29,746 nucleotides of DNA from Bacilli bacterium. Its GTDB lineage: Bacteria > Bacillota_I > Bacilli_A > RF39 > UBA660. The stretch is taken from the NCBI GenBank assembly GCA_900768815.1, contig CAAGEE010000019.1, positions 1 through 29,746 on the forward strand, written 5' to 3'. The notes beneath the pieces were generated by a model. It was not told the origin of the DNA, made no database searches, and saw only the letters and a list, made by a program, of their open reading frames with translations. The stretch's first letter is position 1. Every line of letters starts with the position of its first letter. Made by a program: the position numbers and the translations under genes. Shown here one piece after another: positions 6,965-15,329 of this stretch.

Positions 6965-9144
6965 TATTCATCGCCTCCACTCGGCACAAAAGCCCAACCT
7001 TTGTTATTGCCGTTTGTTAAGGATACTATTTTTATTGGATTCATAGATATTTGCGTTTTTGCTTTGAGTTTTTCAACTTCGGTAGTATCTCCATTTAATG
7101 AAAAAACTCTTGTTACAACATTATTAACTTTGGCATATCCACTAAATTCCATTGGAGACATAACGGTGTAACTGCCATCATAAACATTTGATTTTACTAT
7201 CACTCCATTCGAGGTAATATTTACTTGAGTATTTAGTATTTCTCCGTATGCTTGTTGATATGGAGTTTTTATTGGTCCTATGTTACACATATTATCTGTA
7301 AAAATAGCATTACTATCTTTTGAACCATATATTTCAACATAATAAAAGGGCTGCTTTGGTAGTAACCCTTTTAGTTGATATTCTTTATAATTGCTTTCTT
7401 CATTTTCTTCTAGCTTTATTTCGTAACTTTCAACATCGTTATAAACCTTAAAATAACAAGTTCCCTGTAATCCTTTTTTTATGATTGTAGAGAAAGTGTA
7501 ATAAGTTTTCTGTGGTTGTGCTATGTCACTACTATCTGCTTTCACTACTATCTTCTGAATTAATTTTCCATCATTCAAAATAAAAGCTCCACCAGATTGT
7601 GAGCCATTAAGTGTTAATTCAGCATTACTAATATGTGCAACATTTCCATCATATTGCCAACTTTGAAACCCTGCAAAACCAACACTATTTAAAATCAAAT
7701 TAGATCCACCTGACTTTTGAACATCAAATTTAAACCCTTCAATATCTAATTGCAAACTATTAAGAGTATCAGCAAGTCCAACTATTCTTTCAATAGCCAT
7801 TTGTCCTGTTGTTATGTAATCTGCAACAATTTGTCCATCACTAGTCATAGCGATTCCATAAGGACCACTTATTCCTGTTGATGAATAACCAAGACCATTA
7901 ATATTCCAACGCCAAACTTTTTGTGCTTCTTTAGGATTTTCATTATCCATTATGAATAGTTCATTTCGTGTTTTATAAACATAACCACCCATAGCATTTA
8001 CTATTTTACTTGTCGCATCTTGTTTTGCACTATTTAAAACATTGCTATCTATCTTTTCAAGCTTACTTATAAGTGCCTTGGTACTATTTATAAAATTTCT
8101 TTCTTTTTTATCACTGTTAGACATTTCAAATTCAGTATACTTTTTTGCAAGTACATCGTAAGTGGTAGATATGACTTTCAATTTTTCATTAAGATTCAAA
8201 TGTGGAACAATTGCATCAACAAAATCTCCAAGATAAATCTTTTCCATTGATTTATAAAGTGTTTTATATTCTTCTGTTCTTGATAATTCTAAAAAGTCGA
8301 CTTGAATTGTTATAGTTGGTTTATCAATACCTTCATTGTATTGTTTATAAACCTCTTGTCGCAATTCTTCCAAAGCCATTTCCTTTGTTATACCATTTTC
8401 TTCATCTACTTGTATTTCAGAAAATTCCATCTTTTGTATCTTTGGATGAATATAATTTTCTATCAAAGGACTATCAATATAAAGTTCTGGCAAAAATAAT
8501 CCATCAAATCCTTGAGGATATATCCTTGTTACAACTCCTGTTATATCTATATCCCAAGTAATTTCTTTCATATTCTTACCATATCTTATTTGAACACCTC
8601 TATTCTTACCTTTATTAGTATTCATTTCAAAATGTTTATTATTACGATGGAGTTCTCCACCCCAACGATTTATAAAAGCATTATCTTCTCCAATTATTGC
8701 TTCAACAAAATTTCTTCTAACATATCTTGCACTAGCGATTTTCTCTATATCAGAAGAACAATTAAAGTCATTTGCATACACAGTTCTTTGTAACATCCAG
8801 TTTAATGCACTATCTCCGTTTTTATCTGTTGGTGCGACATCAACTAGAAAATTATCATATAAATCATAAAATATGTGAGTTGCATATACCTTGATTTTTT
8901 TCAATTGTTTTGTGACTAGTTTAATCCTAAACAACTGATCTTCGCCACTTGGATTTCCTACCGGTGCTTTTACAATATTTTCTTCTACTATTTTTTCTAT
9001 CAAAAAGCCATGTATAGGATACTCAAGTTCTAGATCATATTTTCCATTTAAAACTTCCGTACAGGTACACGTCAGAACATCTTTCAATATTCCTAATCCA
9101 TTATGAATAAAGTCCTTTTCATTCTTATCATATAGTCTAATCAT
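6964..9144 (-). CDS. Tail-associated hub protein (Tal / prophage endopeptidase tail family)
   Basis: A 726-residue protein. Residues 1-360 show the phage minor structural protein fold of gp44/gp18-type hubs (IRLYDKNEKDFIHNGLGIL at the start). They are followed by a helical linker and by GGYVYKTRNELFIMD, typical of the region where hubs join their fibres. The segment at about 490-640 (SGGSNLILNSVGFAGF ...) resembles a jelly-roll carbohydrate-binding module, which is an inference from pattern. The hub closes the tail tube distal to Dit. I start at ATG 9144 (AGGAG 9 bases upstream, ATGA overlap with the Dit stop) rather than at the TTG at 9150. No lysozyme or peptidase catalytic motif is visible. 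Confidence 0.85.
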   Translation of the reverse strand: MIRLYDKNEKDFIHNGLGILKDVLTCTCTEVLNGKYDLELEYPIHGFLIEKIVEENIVKAPVGNPSGEDQLFRIKLVTKQLKKIKVYATHIFYDLYDNFLVDVAPTDKNGDSALNWMLQRTVYANDFNCSSDIEKIASARYVRRNFVEAIIGEDNAFINRWGGELHRNNKHFEMNTNKGKNRGVQIRYGKNMKEITWDIDITGVVTRIYPQGFDGLFLPELYIDSPLIENYIHPKIQKMEFSEIQVDEENGITKEMALEELRQEVYKQYNEGIDKPTITIQVDFLELSRTEEYKTLYKSMEKIYLGDFVDAIVPHLNLNEKLKVISTTYDVLAKKYTEFEMSNSDKKERNFINSTKALISKLEKIDSNVLNSAKQDATSKIVNAMGGYVYKTRNELFIMDNENPKEAQKVWRWNINGLGYSSTGISGPYGIAMTSDGQIVADYITTGQMAIERIVGLADTLNSLQLDIEGFKFDVQKSGGSNLILNSVGFAGFQSWQYDGNVAHISNAELTLNGSQSGGAFILNDGKLIQKIVVKADSSDIAQPQKTYYTFSTIIKKGLQGTCYFKVYNDVESYEIKLEENEESNYKEYQLKGLLPKQPFYYVEIYGSKDSNAIFTDNMCNIGPIKTPYQQAYGEILNTQVNITSNGVIVKSNVYDGSYTVMSPMEFSGYAKVNNVVTRVFSLNGDTTEVEKLKAKTQISMNPIKIVSLTNGNNKGWAFVPSGGDE

Positions 9145-9872
9145 AACCAAAGACTCCTATACTCAAGTATTAGTCCATTAAAACTAGAGTCATCATCGCA
9201 AATAATACTTATTGTGTTATTACCTGGTTTTAATTTTGGAAAATCTCCTACCATATGATTATTCATGTTGACTCCTAGCTCATCTGTAACATTCATAAGT
9301 TCTCCATCTATGACTAGAGGACTTTCAATATCATTAAAGTGCATAATATTATCATTTATATGGATTTCTATATTTCCAGTTGCCTGTAAGTTAATTTTTA
9401 ATGAAGTTTCATAATAAGTTTTAACATTAAAGATTTCTTCTTCCAATGTTTGTTTTTCTATTTGTGATGGTATAAGTGATTTTGAAAAAGGTTGAACTTC
9501 AAAGGATACCATAAATCTACGATACCGCTTAAATAGCCTTTCTATCGGAATTGAATTGATTATTGTTGCTTCATAATAATACCCTGGATAATCAGAGAAG
9601 ATTAATTTACCATTACCATCTAGCCACACTAATATGTTCATAATCATTGCATCTATTTGATTTTGTGTGTTCCCTTCTGGTGGTATAAAAGTACATTCGA
9701 TTTCCAAAGTTTTATTATTATATGCATCATCACTTTCAAATAAAAAGCCATCACGTCCAGGGACATTTATTATTTCGCCCCTGCGTTCTGGTTTTATTCT
9801 TGGAGGTAGTTTTAAGATAGATATTCCCATATCACGAGAATTTTTTTCCTTATAAATAAAATATGGTTTCAT
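9141..9872 (-). CDS. Distal tail protein (Dit)
   Basis: A 243-residue siphovirus tail family protein (Sipho_tail type). It has a characteristic N-terminal segment (PRIKPERRGEIINVPGRDG, then ECTFIPP) and a galectin-like C-terminal half. Dit forms the hexameric hub between the tail tube and the Tal protein. The size fits the short form without an inserted carbohydrate-binding module. The order tape measure, Dit, Tal is the standard one. The start overlaps the tape-measure stop (TAATG), and the stop overlaps the Tal start (ATGA). Confidence 0.9.
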   Translation of the reverse strand: MKPYFIYKEKNSRDMGISILKLPPRIKPERRGEIINVPGRDGFLFESDDAYNNKTLEIECTFIPPEGNTQNQIDAMIMNILVWLDGNGKLIFSDYPGYYYEATIINSIPIERLFKRYRRFMVSFEVQPFSKSLIPSQIEKQTLEEEIFNVKTYYETSLKINLQATGNIEIHINDNIMHFNDIESPLVIDGELMNVTDELGVNMNNHMVGDFPKLKPGNNTISIICDDDSSFNGLILEYRSLWL

Positions 9873-12697
9873 TATGCATTACCTCCATTTCCTATAAGTT
9901 CTTTTTTAGCAATGTATTCCATTTCTGCCATTAGTTCTTCAACATCTTCTTCTCTATTATTTTCAAAATGTTCTATGTTAAGGTAAATATTAACATTCTT
10001 ATTAGTAGTAGTTTTAGTTGTATTATTAACTTGAGATACAGAACCATTTCGTGTAGTTTTTAATCCACGAAGTTCATAATCTAAACCATCTGGAACAAAA
10101 TTCATTGTGTTCATTAAATTATCCATGGAATCTTCTACAACATCAAGGTTATCATCCAAACCTATTGCTAAACCTTCATCTATATTTTTACCAAAGCCTT
10201 GATATACTTTTGATGGAGAATTAATTCCAAAGAATTTCTTAAATGCACCAATGGCGCCTTTAGCAATACTTTTCATAGCATTGACTACTAAATCTTTAGC
10301 CGCATTAAGTCCTGCAACTAAACCATCTATAATTGACTTACCTATATCTCCCCATTTAATTTTCTTAAATGCATCAAAAATATGACTTACAATAGTTCCT
10401 ATCGAATCTATAATTTTAGGGATTGCTTTTACCAACCCTTGAGCAAGAGCAATTACTATTTTTATTCCCATGTCTATTATCATAGGAAGATTATCGGCTA
10501 TAAAATCAATTAATTTTAAAAGTACATTTAAAATTCCATCTAATATTTTATCTATGTTATTAACTATTCCTTGAGTAAGTGCAAGTAATAACTTTAGTCC
10601 TGTTTCTAAAATTAAAGGTAAATTATCAACGATTGTATTTACAAGCATTAATATTAAATCTATAATCTTTGAAATTAACAAATCTGCATTTGTTGCCACA
10701 CCACTAGCAAGAGTTGTTACAATTTGTACTGCACTTTCCAATACTGATGGTAAATTAGCAATAATTACATCTACTAGTGTCATTAGTAGTTGTACACCTA
10801 AATCCATTATTTTTGGTAATTCTGCTACTACTCTAGTAGTAAATTCAGATATTAATATTGGTCCTTTTTCTATAGCAATATTTAAGAACTGATCTAATTG
10901 TTCTCCAAACTGGCTTTGTGCTACACCTAGTCCTGCAATTAAAAGTCCAACTATTGCTGCTGGTCCTATTAGTTTTATTGCAAACGATGTTATATTTTGG
11001 AGCTTAGAGGCACTTTGAGTGGCTATAGTTCCTATCTTACCAAAAGCACTTTGTACTTTCTGCAATACTGGTTGCATAGCAGTACCTATCTTTGTTGTAA
11101 GTGGTTTAAATAAATTTCCAACCTTTGAGGTTATTGCTCCTATTTTTGTTGATATTGTATTTTCTAGACTATCGACAAAAGGTATCTTATGAATAAAATT
11201 TGATAATGATGTCGTTGCTTTTCCAAATCCTGTAGCTATACCATTACCCATATTTGAAGCAAAGTTCTGTATGTTACTAATTGCTCCAGGTATTTTACCA
11301 TTTATCTCGGTCATTTTAGTATTAAATGAAGATAAGCCTTGAGTAAGTTTTCCTATCCCAATAAGTGCTGGTCCTGTCGCTGCTAGTCCTAAAATCATTT
11401 TACCTATTTGAGCTAGTTGCTCTGGATCAGTATTTTCAATTACCTTATTAAACTTATCTAATGCTTTACTTATGTTTTCTAGAGTTGGTGTCGCTACATC
11501 TCCGACTACTCCGAATAATTTTGGAAGAACATTTAAAGTATCAGTAAATGATCTAATCACTTTAATTAAAGCAGGATACGCATTTTCTGCATTCCACATT
11601 TCAATTGACATATTTCTAAATCTACTATTTAAAGTATCCAATGCACCAGACAAAGTGTTTTTCATTTCTTTTGCAAGACCACCATAGGCTGCTGTCTGTC
11701 CATTGATTCCTTTTGTACCTTCGTTCATTCCTTTTATTAAGGCTGGAAGATATTTACTTGTTACCATATCTCCACTAGAGAGCATATCGTAGATTTGTTC
11801 TTCTGTTTTTCCAAATGCATTACCAAGTATTTTTACGGCTGGAACACCACGTTCAAGAAACTTATTAAGTTCTTCCAGTGACATTTTTCCTTTTGATGAC
11901 ATTCTTCCTATGGCATCAGATAAACTTTCGATACCTGCCGTTCCACTACTTGTAGCAATTGAGGCATTGGTTATTCCCTCTAAATAAGGAATAACATCTT
12001 TAGCAGCAACACCCATTGCTGTTAAGTTTTTACCAGCTGTTAAATATTGAGCATAACTAAAAGGTGTTGTTTTAGCAAATGTATATAAATCATCTAACAT
12101 TTTCTGTGCTTCATCAGCACCACCTAATAAAACTTGAAATGCAAGTCTTGTATCCTCTTTTAATTTAACAAATGATAAAGACGTTTTTGCGGTTGAAGTC
12201 ATTAATCCAACTAATGGTGTTATAACTCCTGCTGATAGTTTTTTTCCAAAACTTTCAAGGCTACTACCAACACCACCTAGTTTTTCATTTAACGAATCAA
12301 CCTGTTTTCCCATCTTATCCAATAATGATGGTTGATTTTTTAATTCTTCTTTTACTTGTTTCAACTCTAATTGCATTTTGTTCAATGCAGTTGAAGCATT
12401 ATTTAATTTTATTTCTAAATTTTGAGTTGCCGTTGCATCTTCGCCTTTGGTAGCGACTGCTTCATTATATGCCTTACGTAGTCCTTCAACTTTTGCTTTT
12501 TGAAGTTCTATTTTTTCGGTTAAAGATGAGGCCTTGGCTTTTAATTGGTCGCTTGTATTACCAAAGTTTTTAATGGAACTTTGTGACAACTTTAATTCAC
12601 TATCTAATACTTTTAGTTGTTTATCAATCCGTTGTACTCCTGCCTCGAATTCTTTCGAATCAAAGAGCATTCCTACTTTTAGTTTCCAATTCGCCAT
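9872..12697 (-). CDS. Tape measure protein
   Basis: A 941-residue protein that sets tail length and is ejected with the DNA. It has an N-terminal coiled coil (about 20-150, many K, E and Q), a tape-measure domain at about 185-330 (TFAKTTPFSYAQYLTAGKNL; ERGVPAVKILGNAFG), hydrophobic segments in the centre, and a run of related amphipathic helices of roughly 35-45 residues at about 620-790 (for example PLILETGLKLLLALTQGIV, PMIIDMGIKIVIALAQGLV). It ends after FGINSPSKVYQGFG. At about 0.15 nm per residue this predicts a tail near 140 nm (inference). An AAAGGA ribosome binding site precedes the ATG at 12697. There is no peptidase or lysozyme domain. Confidence 0.93.
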   Translation of the reverse strand: MANWKLKVGMLFDSKEFEAGVQRIDKQLKVLDSELKLSQSSIKNFGNTSDQLKAKASSLTEKIELQKAKVEGLRKAYNEAVATKGEDATATQNLEIKLNNASTALNKMQLELKQVKEELKNQPSLLDKMGKQVDSLNEKLGGVGSSLESFGKKLSAGVITPLVGLMTSTAKTSLSFVKLKEDTRLAFQVLLGGADEAQKMLDDLYTFAKTTPFSYAQYLTAGKNLTAMGVAAKDVIPYLEGITNASIATSSGTAGIESLSDAIGRMSSKGKMSLEELNKFLERGVPAVKILGNAFGKTEEQIYDMLSSGDMVTSKYLPALIKGMNEGTKGINGQTAAYGGLAKEMKNTLSGALDTLNSRFRNMSIEMWNAENAYPALIKVIRSFTDTLNVLPKLFGVVGDVATPTLENISKALDKFNKVIENTDPEQLAQIGKMILGLAATGPALIGIGKLTQGLSSFNTKMTEINGKIPGAISNIQNFASNMGNGIATGFGKATTSLSNFIHKIPFVDSLENTISTKIGAITSKVGNLFKPLTTKIGTAMQPVLQKVQSAFGKIGTIATQSASKLQNITSFAIKLIGPAAIVGLLIAGLGVAQSQFGEQLDQFLNIAIEKGPILISEFTTRVVAELPKIMDLGVQLLMTLVDVIIANLPSVLESAVQIVTTLASGVATNADLLISKIIDLILMLVNTIVDNLPLILETGLKLLLALTQGIVNNIDKILDGILNVLLKLIDFIADNLPMIIDMGIKIVIALAQGLVKAIPKIIDSIGTIVSHIFDAFKKIKWGDIGKSIIDGLVAGLNAAKDLVVNAMKSIAKGAIGAFKKFFGINSPSKVYQGFGKNIDEGLAIGLDDNLDVVEDSMDNLMNTMNFVPDGLDYELRGLKTTRNGSVSQVNNTTKTTTNKNVNIYLNIEHFENNREEDVEELMAEMEYIAKKELIGNGGNA

Positions 12698-12718
12698 TAT
12701 ATGTTTTCCTTTCTTCTA

Positions 12719-13299
12719 TTAGAAAACATCATCAATATAACCGAACGGTACCTCACTTTCCGGATCATCATTTTCATTATTTTTAAATCTTGAATATATT
12801 CTTGATTTAATAATTAACTGTTTTGGTGTACTTCTCCAAAACTCATAATCACTCATCTTTAGGATTTCTTTACCTAAATAATAAAGCCATTCCCAATCTA
12901 TGCCTTGCGAGTTTGATGATCCGGTTGTACGTTTTTTGATGTTTCCTTTTCATCATTCTCGTCCTCCTCAAACGCATTATTGATTAGCTTTGTAATTGCT
13001 TTTTCTATTGATGTGAAATTATTCATATCAATAAGTTTTCCAACTTCAAACTCAGTTAAGTTTTCGTCACTGGATTTTAAAACTGCATATAAAAATGACC
13101 TTACAGCTTTTAATTTTTTCTTTTTAAGTTCCGATATTGCTACTTGCAAAGAACCGAAGATATCTTCTAGTTCTGCCATAGCATTTAAGTCAAAGTTCAT
13201 TTCATACTGTTTTCCTTTTAAAACCATAGTTGCGTGTTTAGGTTGTAAATCTTTACCTGTAACACGATTATGATTATTATATTTTTTCTTTTTACTCAT
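12719..13299 (-). CDS. Tail assembly chaperone gpGT-like frameshift product
   Basis: A 193-residue fusion made by a -1 ribosomal frameshift. Residues 1-123 come from the upstream frame (13299 to 12931). A shift on A_AAA_AAC (12937-12931) then leads to 70 residues in the -1 frame, down to the TAA at 12719-12721. The added part begins RTTGSSNSQGIDWEWLYYLG and contains MSDYEFWRSTPKQL, which is conserved-looking aromatic sequence. It has no start codon with a ribosome binding site and would otherwise be unexplained coding sequence between the chaperone and the tape measure. By analogy with lambda G/GT, the short form coats the tape measure and the long form recruits tail tube protein. An AAAAGGA 6 bases before the heptamer could stimulate the shift. 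Confidence 0.88.
12898..13299 (-). CDS. Tail assembly chaperone gpG-like (unshifted product)
   Basis: A 133-residue protein read without the frameshift, ending VQPDHQTRKA. The body (about 25-110) resembles siphovirus tail assembly chaperones: an N-terminal beta segment (LKGKQYEMNFDLNAMAELED) and helices, then an acidic C-terminal stretch (NAFEEDENDEKE). It lies between the major tail protein and the tape measure, the standard place for gpG. The start at 13299 has a GAAAGGAAAC site. In related systems this form is made in large excess over the fusion, but the ratio here is unknown. Confidence 0.85.
   Translation of the reverse strand: MSKKKKYNNHNRVTGKDLQPKHATMVLKGKQYEMNFDLNAMAELEDIFGSLQVAISELKKKKLKAVRSFLYAVLKSSDENLTEFEVGKLIDMNNFTSIEKAITKLINNAFEEDENDEKETSKNVQPDHQTRKA
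12931..12937 (-). promoter_or_regulatory. Programmed -1 frameshift slippery site A_AAA_AAC
   Basis: In the chaperone frame the codons are TCA AAA AAC, giving the canonical X_XXY_YYZ heptamer. The -1 frame is open from about 12949 to 12719. An internal Shine-Dalgarno-like AAAAGGA lies just upstream, as in dnaX. I see no strong stem-loop directly downstream. Confidence 0.88.
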
Positions 13300-13317
13300 T
13301 TTTTAGTTTCCTTTCTA

Positions 13318-13935
13318 TTATCCTTTACTTGATGTAGTTCCAGGTTCTTGAACTGTTGTAAAGAAGTTCTTTATTTTATCTTCGTTAACACCTTCGGCAT
13401 CAGTATCCAACATTAATCTCCAATTACCATCGCTATCTCGATCATAGAATTTCCCTTTTATTTTAGTAGTTTTACTGTTTGGTTTTTCTCCTTTTGTTTC
13501 ATACTCATCTTCAATTTCAGAGAATTTTCCTTTATATAAAACACAATAACGATATACTGGATTTGCTTTTGTACTAGTTGATTTCTCACTTCTAAACATT
13601 AAAGCAAGTTTTGGAGGAATATCTCCACTATTTTCAACTAACTCTCCATTAGAATATTTCTTTCCTAGTATTAAAGCACGATGTTCCAAGGTAAGAGCAT
13701 TTTGTTCTATTTCTACCTCACACCCAGCAAATGCTGATAGTTCATCTTCTACGGAATCATCACTATAAAGTGTTTCACTATTCACACTTGGGGTTATTTT
13801 GGCGGTGATTGCTCTACTAATTTTTACTGGTATATCATAAACTGTTCCACTTACTCCATCACTTTTGATGATAGCTACGTGGACATCTTTAAGACCTATT
13901 TGTCTTGGTACTGACGATTTATCTGCTACTGGCAT
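13318..13935 (-). CDS. Major tail tube protein (phi13 type)
   Basis: A 205-residue protein of the phi13-family major tail protein type. Signs are GLKDVHVAIIKSDG near the start, KITPSVNSETLYSDDSVED, and the beta-rich body with ALMFRSEKS and YRYCVLYKGKFSE. It polymerises into hexameric rings of the non-contractile tail tube. No C-terminal Ig-like domain is present. I choose the ATG at 13935 because AGGAGG lies 9 bases upstream. The TTG at 13944 is too close to that site. It follows the tail terminator gene directly and precedes the tail chaperone. Confidence 0.87.
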   Translation of the reverse strand: MPVADKSSVPRQIGLKDVHVAIIKSDGVSGTVYDIPVKISRAITAKITPSVNSETLYSDDSVEDELSAFAGCEVEIEQNALTLEHRALILGKKYSNGELVENSGDIPPKLALMFRSEKSTSTKANPVYRYCVLYKGKFSEIEDEYETKGEKPNSKTTKIKGKFYDRDSDGNWRLMLDTDAEGVNEDKIKNFFTTVQEPGTTSSKG

Positions 13936-13936
13936 T

Positions 13937-14275
13937 TTATTCAACCTCCTTTATATTTTCCAATTTGAAACGGAATGCCTTATGATACATTTTTGTATCT
14001 TTCTCATACAAATCTTCTTCATCATCAAGATAGAAATCTTCACTTTCCATTACCTCAATGATTTCTTTTTCTAAATCTTTATATTTAGGATTTTTAGTCC
14101 ATAAATCTACTTGAACAATATATATTGCTCTAGTAATTTCATCTTCTGAATAATCGTACTCATAGTCATATTCAAAAAATGTGATATAAGTTTCTGGTGG
14201 ATTTGTTATTTCTTGATAACCACTTGGCACTTGTAATTTATTAAGAGCCTTTTTAGTTTTAGCACGAATATTCAT
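13937..14275 (-). CDS. Probable tail terminator protein
   Basis: A 112-residue protein located exactly where siphophages of this type encode the tail terminator/completion protein: after the HK97-gp10-like gene and before the tail tube gene. The pattern fits a small alpha/beta protein, with an N-terminal helix (MNIRAKTKKALNKL), YITFFEYDYEYDYSED, the strand YIVQVDLWTK, an acidic helix and a final strand (YHKAFRFKLENI). Function comes mainly from gene order. The start ATG overlaps the previous stop (ATGA). Confidence 0.65.
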   Translation of the reverse strand: MNIRAKTKKALNKLQVPSGYQEITNPPETYITFFEYDYEYDYSEDEITRAIYIVQVDLWTKNPKYKDLEKEIIEVMESEDFYLDDEEDLYEKDTKMYHKAFRFKLENIKEVE

Positions 14276-14691
14276 AGTCCTAGTTCCTTTCTTACTCGTT
14301 CAGAAAAAACATTAAAACACTGATTCTTATTTTTACTCATTGATTTATTCATGAAAGGTTTTTTCGGATAATTACCGTTTGAAGTTCCCCACTCAACGAA
14401 TTTTGCATAGTAATAATCACTGTTATCAGACTTTTCCCATCCATATTCGATGGCACGATATCCATTATCACGGACCAATTTTAAAGGAATATTATCTGCC
14501 ATGTGTCCATTACCATACTTTCCTTGATGTCCTTTTTTATCTCTAGGAGCCCTACGAACGGCATCTTTATATGCTGGTTGTATTGCTTCTTCAAGAGCAT
14601 CATCTATTATGTTGCTATCTAATAAATCATTCATTTTATTTAAGTCATTTACAATTGCATCAAGTCCATCAAAATCAAGTCTTGCTGACAT
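14272..14691 (-). CDS. HK97-gp10-like head-tail component
   Basis: A 139-residue protein of the HK97 gp10 family. It has an N-terminal helix (LDAIVNDLNKMNDLLD), APRDKKGHQGKYGNGHM, and the family signature YYAKFVEWGTS followed by KPFM. The family is taken to act at the head-tail joint or tail completion. The ATG at 14691 has an AAAGGAG site at good distance and overlaps the head closure gene by 17 bases. Confidence 0.85.
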   Translation of the reverse strand: MSARLDFDGLDAIVNDLNKMNDLLDSNIIDDALEEAIQPAYKDAVRRAPRDKKGHQGKYGNGHMADNIPLKLVRDNGYRAIEYGWEKSDNSDYYYAKFVEWGTSNGNYPKKPFMNKSMSKNKNQCFNVFSERVRKELGL

Positions 14692-15010
14692 ATAGTTTTT
14701 CTCCTTTAGTAATTAACTTTATATAGTTATTGTCCACTTCACTTATATCAAGAACATTATAAATACGATTCTCGTACACTATTCTGATGTCACTTGTAAA
14801 TATAGGCTTGTAATTTTTTCTGATAATCATATTAGTTTCTACTTGAGTAGTTATAGAATTATCTTCATTAGTAGTTCTTACAATTTTATCTTCAATAGCC
14901 GCAAATATTGGACGTATTGTTATCCATTTCTTTTCTTCGATTCCTTCACTATCAAAGACTTTTTCAAACTTTTGAATTTCTATTCTTTTATTCAGTTTGC
15001 CCGGATTCAT
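14675..15010 (-). CDS. Head closure protein (SPP1 gp16-like adaptor)
   Basis: An 111-residue phage head-tail joining protein. It begins MNPGKLNKRIEIQKFEKVFD and carries the typical IRPIFAAIED and YENRIYNVLDISEVD segments of this small beta-barrel family. It binds beneath the connector and closes the DNA-filled head. Two ATGs (15016 and 15010) are possible. The AGG upstream fits the second better, though the site is weak, and translation may depend on coupling because the gene overlaps the connector gene. Confidence 0.85.
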   Translation of the reverse strand: MNPGKLNKRIEIQKFEKVFDSEGIEEKKWITIRPIFAAIEDKIVRTTNEDNSITTQVETNMIIRKNYKPIFTSDIRIVYENRIYNVLDISEVDNNYIKLITKGEKLYVSKT

Positions 15011-15281
15011 TTTCATCTACCTGATTGCAATACTTAACTTGAAAAATAATTGCATCTACACTATGTTTGATAACGTCAGTAACTACTCCAACTAATGAAC
15101 GATTGTCATTCCAATGCTCTATTAAAATGAGTTGAGCAAGATCCGTTAATTCATTTGATTTATACTCTCCAATAGCATTTTCCAAATAAATCTTTGAGGC
15201 TGCTATTAAAGACCTAATGAATTCATCATCTTCTTCATAATCAATTCGTAAATATTCTTTTGCTTTTTTTAAATCCACCAT
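14988..15281 (-). CDS. Head-tail connector (HK97 gp6-like)
   Basis: A 97-residue helical protein of the phage connector/gp6-like family. It begins VDLKKAKEYLRIDYEEDDEF, followed by IRSLIAASKIYLENAIG and LAQLILIEHWNDNRS. It forms a ring under the portal as the first head completion protein. GAGGAGATG gives a good ribosome binding site for the ATG at 15281. It is the first gene after the capsid hairpin at 15301-15329. Confidence 0.88.
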   Translation of the reverse strand: MVDLKKAKEYLRIDYEEDDEFIRSLIAASKIYLENAIGEYKSNELTDLAQLILIEHWNDNRSLVGVVTDVIKHSVDAIIFQVKYCNQVDENESGQTE

Positions 15282-15300
15282 TTTCTTTCATCTCCTCATA

Positions 15301-15329
15301 TAAAATTAAGAGAAGCCCTTTGGCCTCTC
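15301..15329 (-). terminator. Terminator-like hairpin directly after capsid gene
   Basis: On the minus strand GAGAGGCC (15322-15329) pairs with GGCTTCTC (15310-15317, one G-U pair) across a 4-base loop and is followed by TTAATTTTA. It touches the capsid stop codon. It may cut downstream transcription, protect the capsid mRNA end, or be read through. Confidence 0.6.

Noticed and set aside
6964..9144. Lytic domain in the tail hub protein
   Set aside because: The Tal family sometimes carries peptidase or lysozyme modules, but no catalytic motif is visible in residues 360-726.
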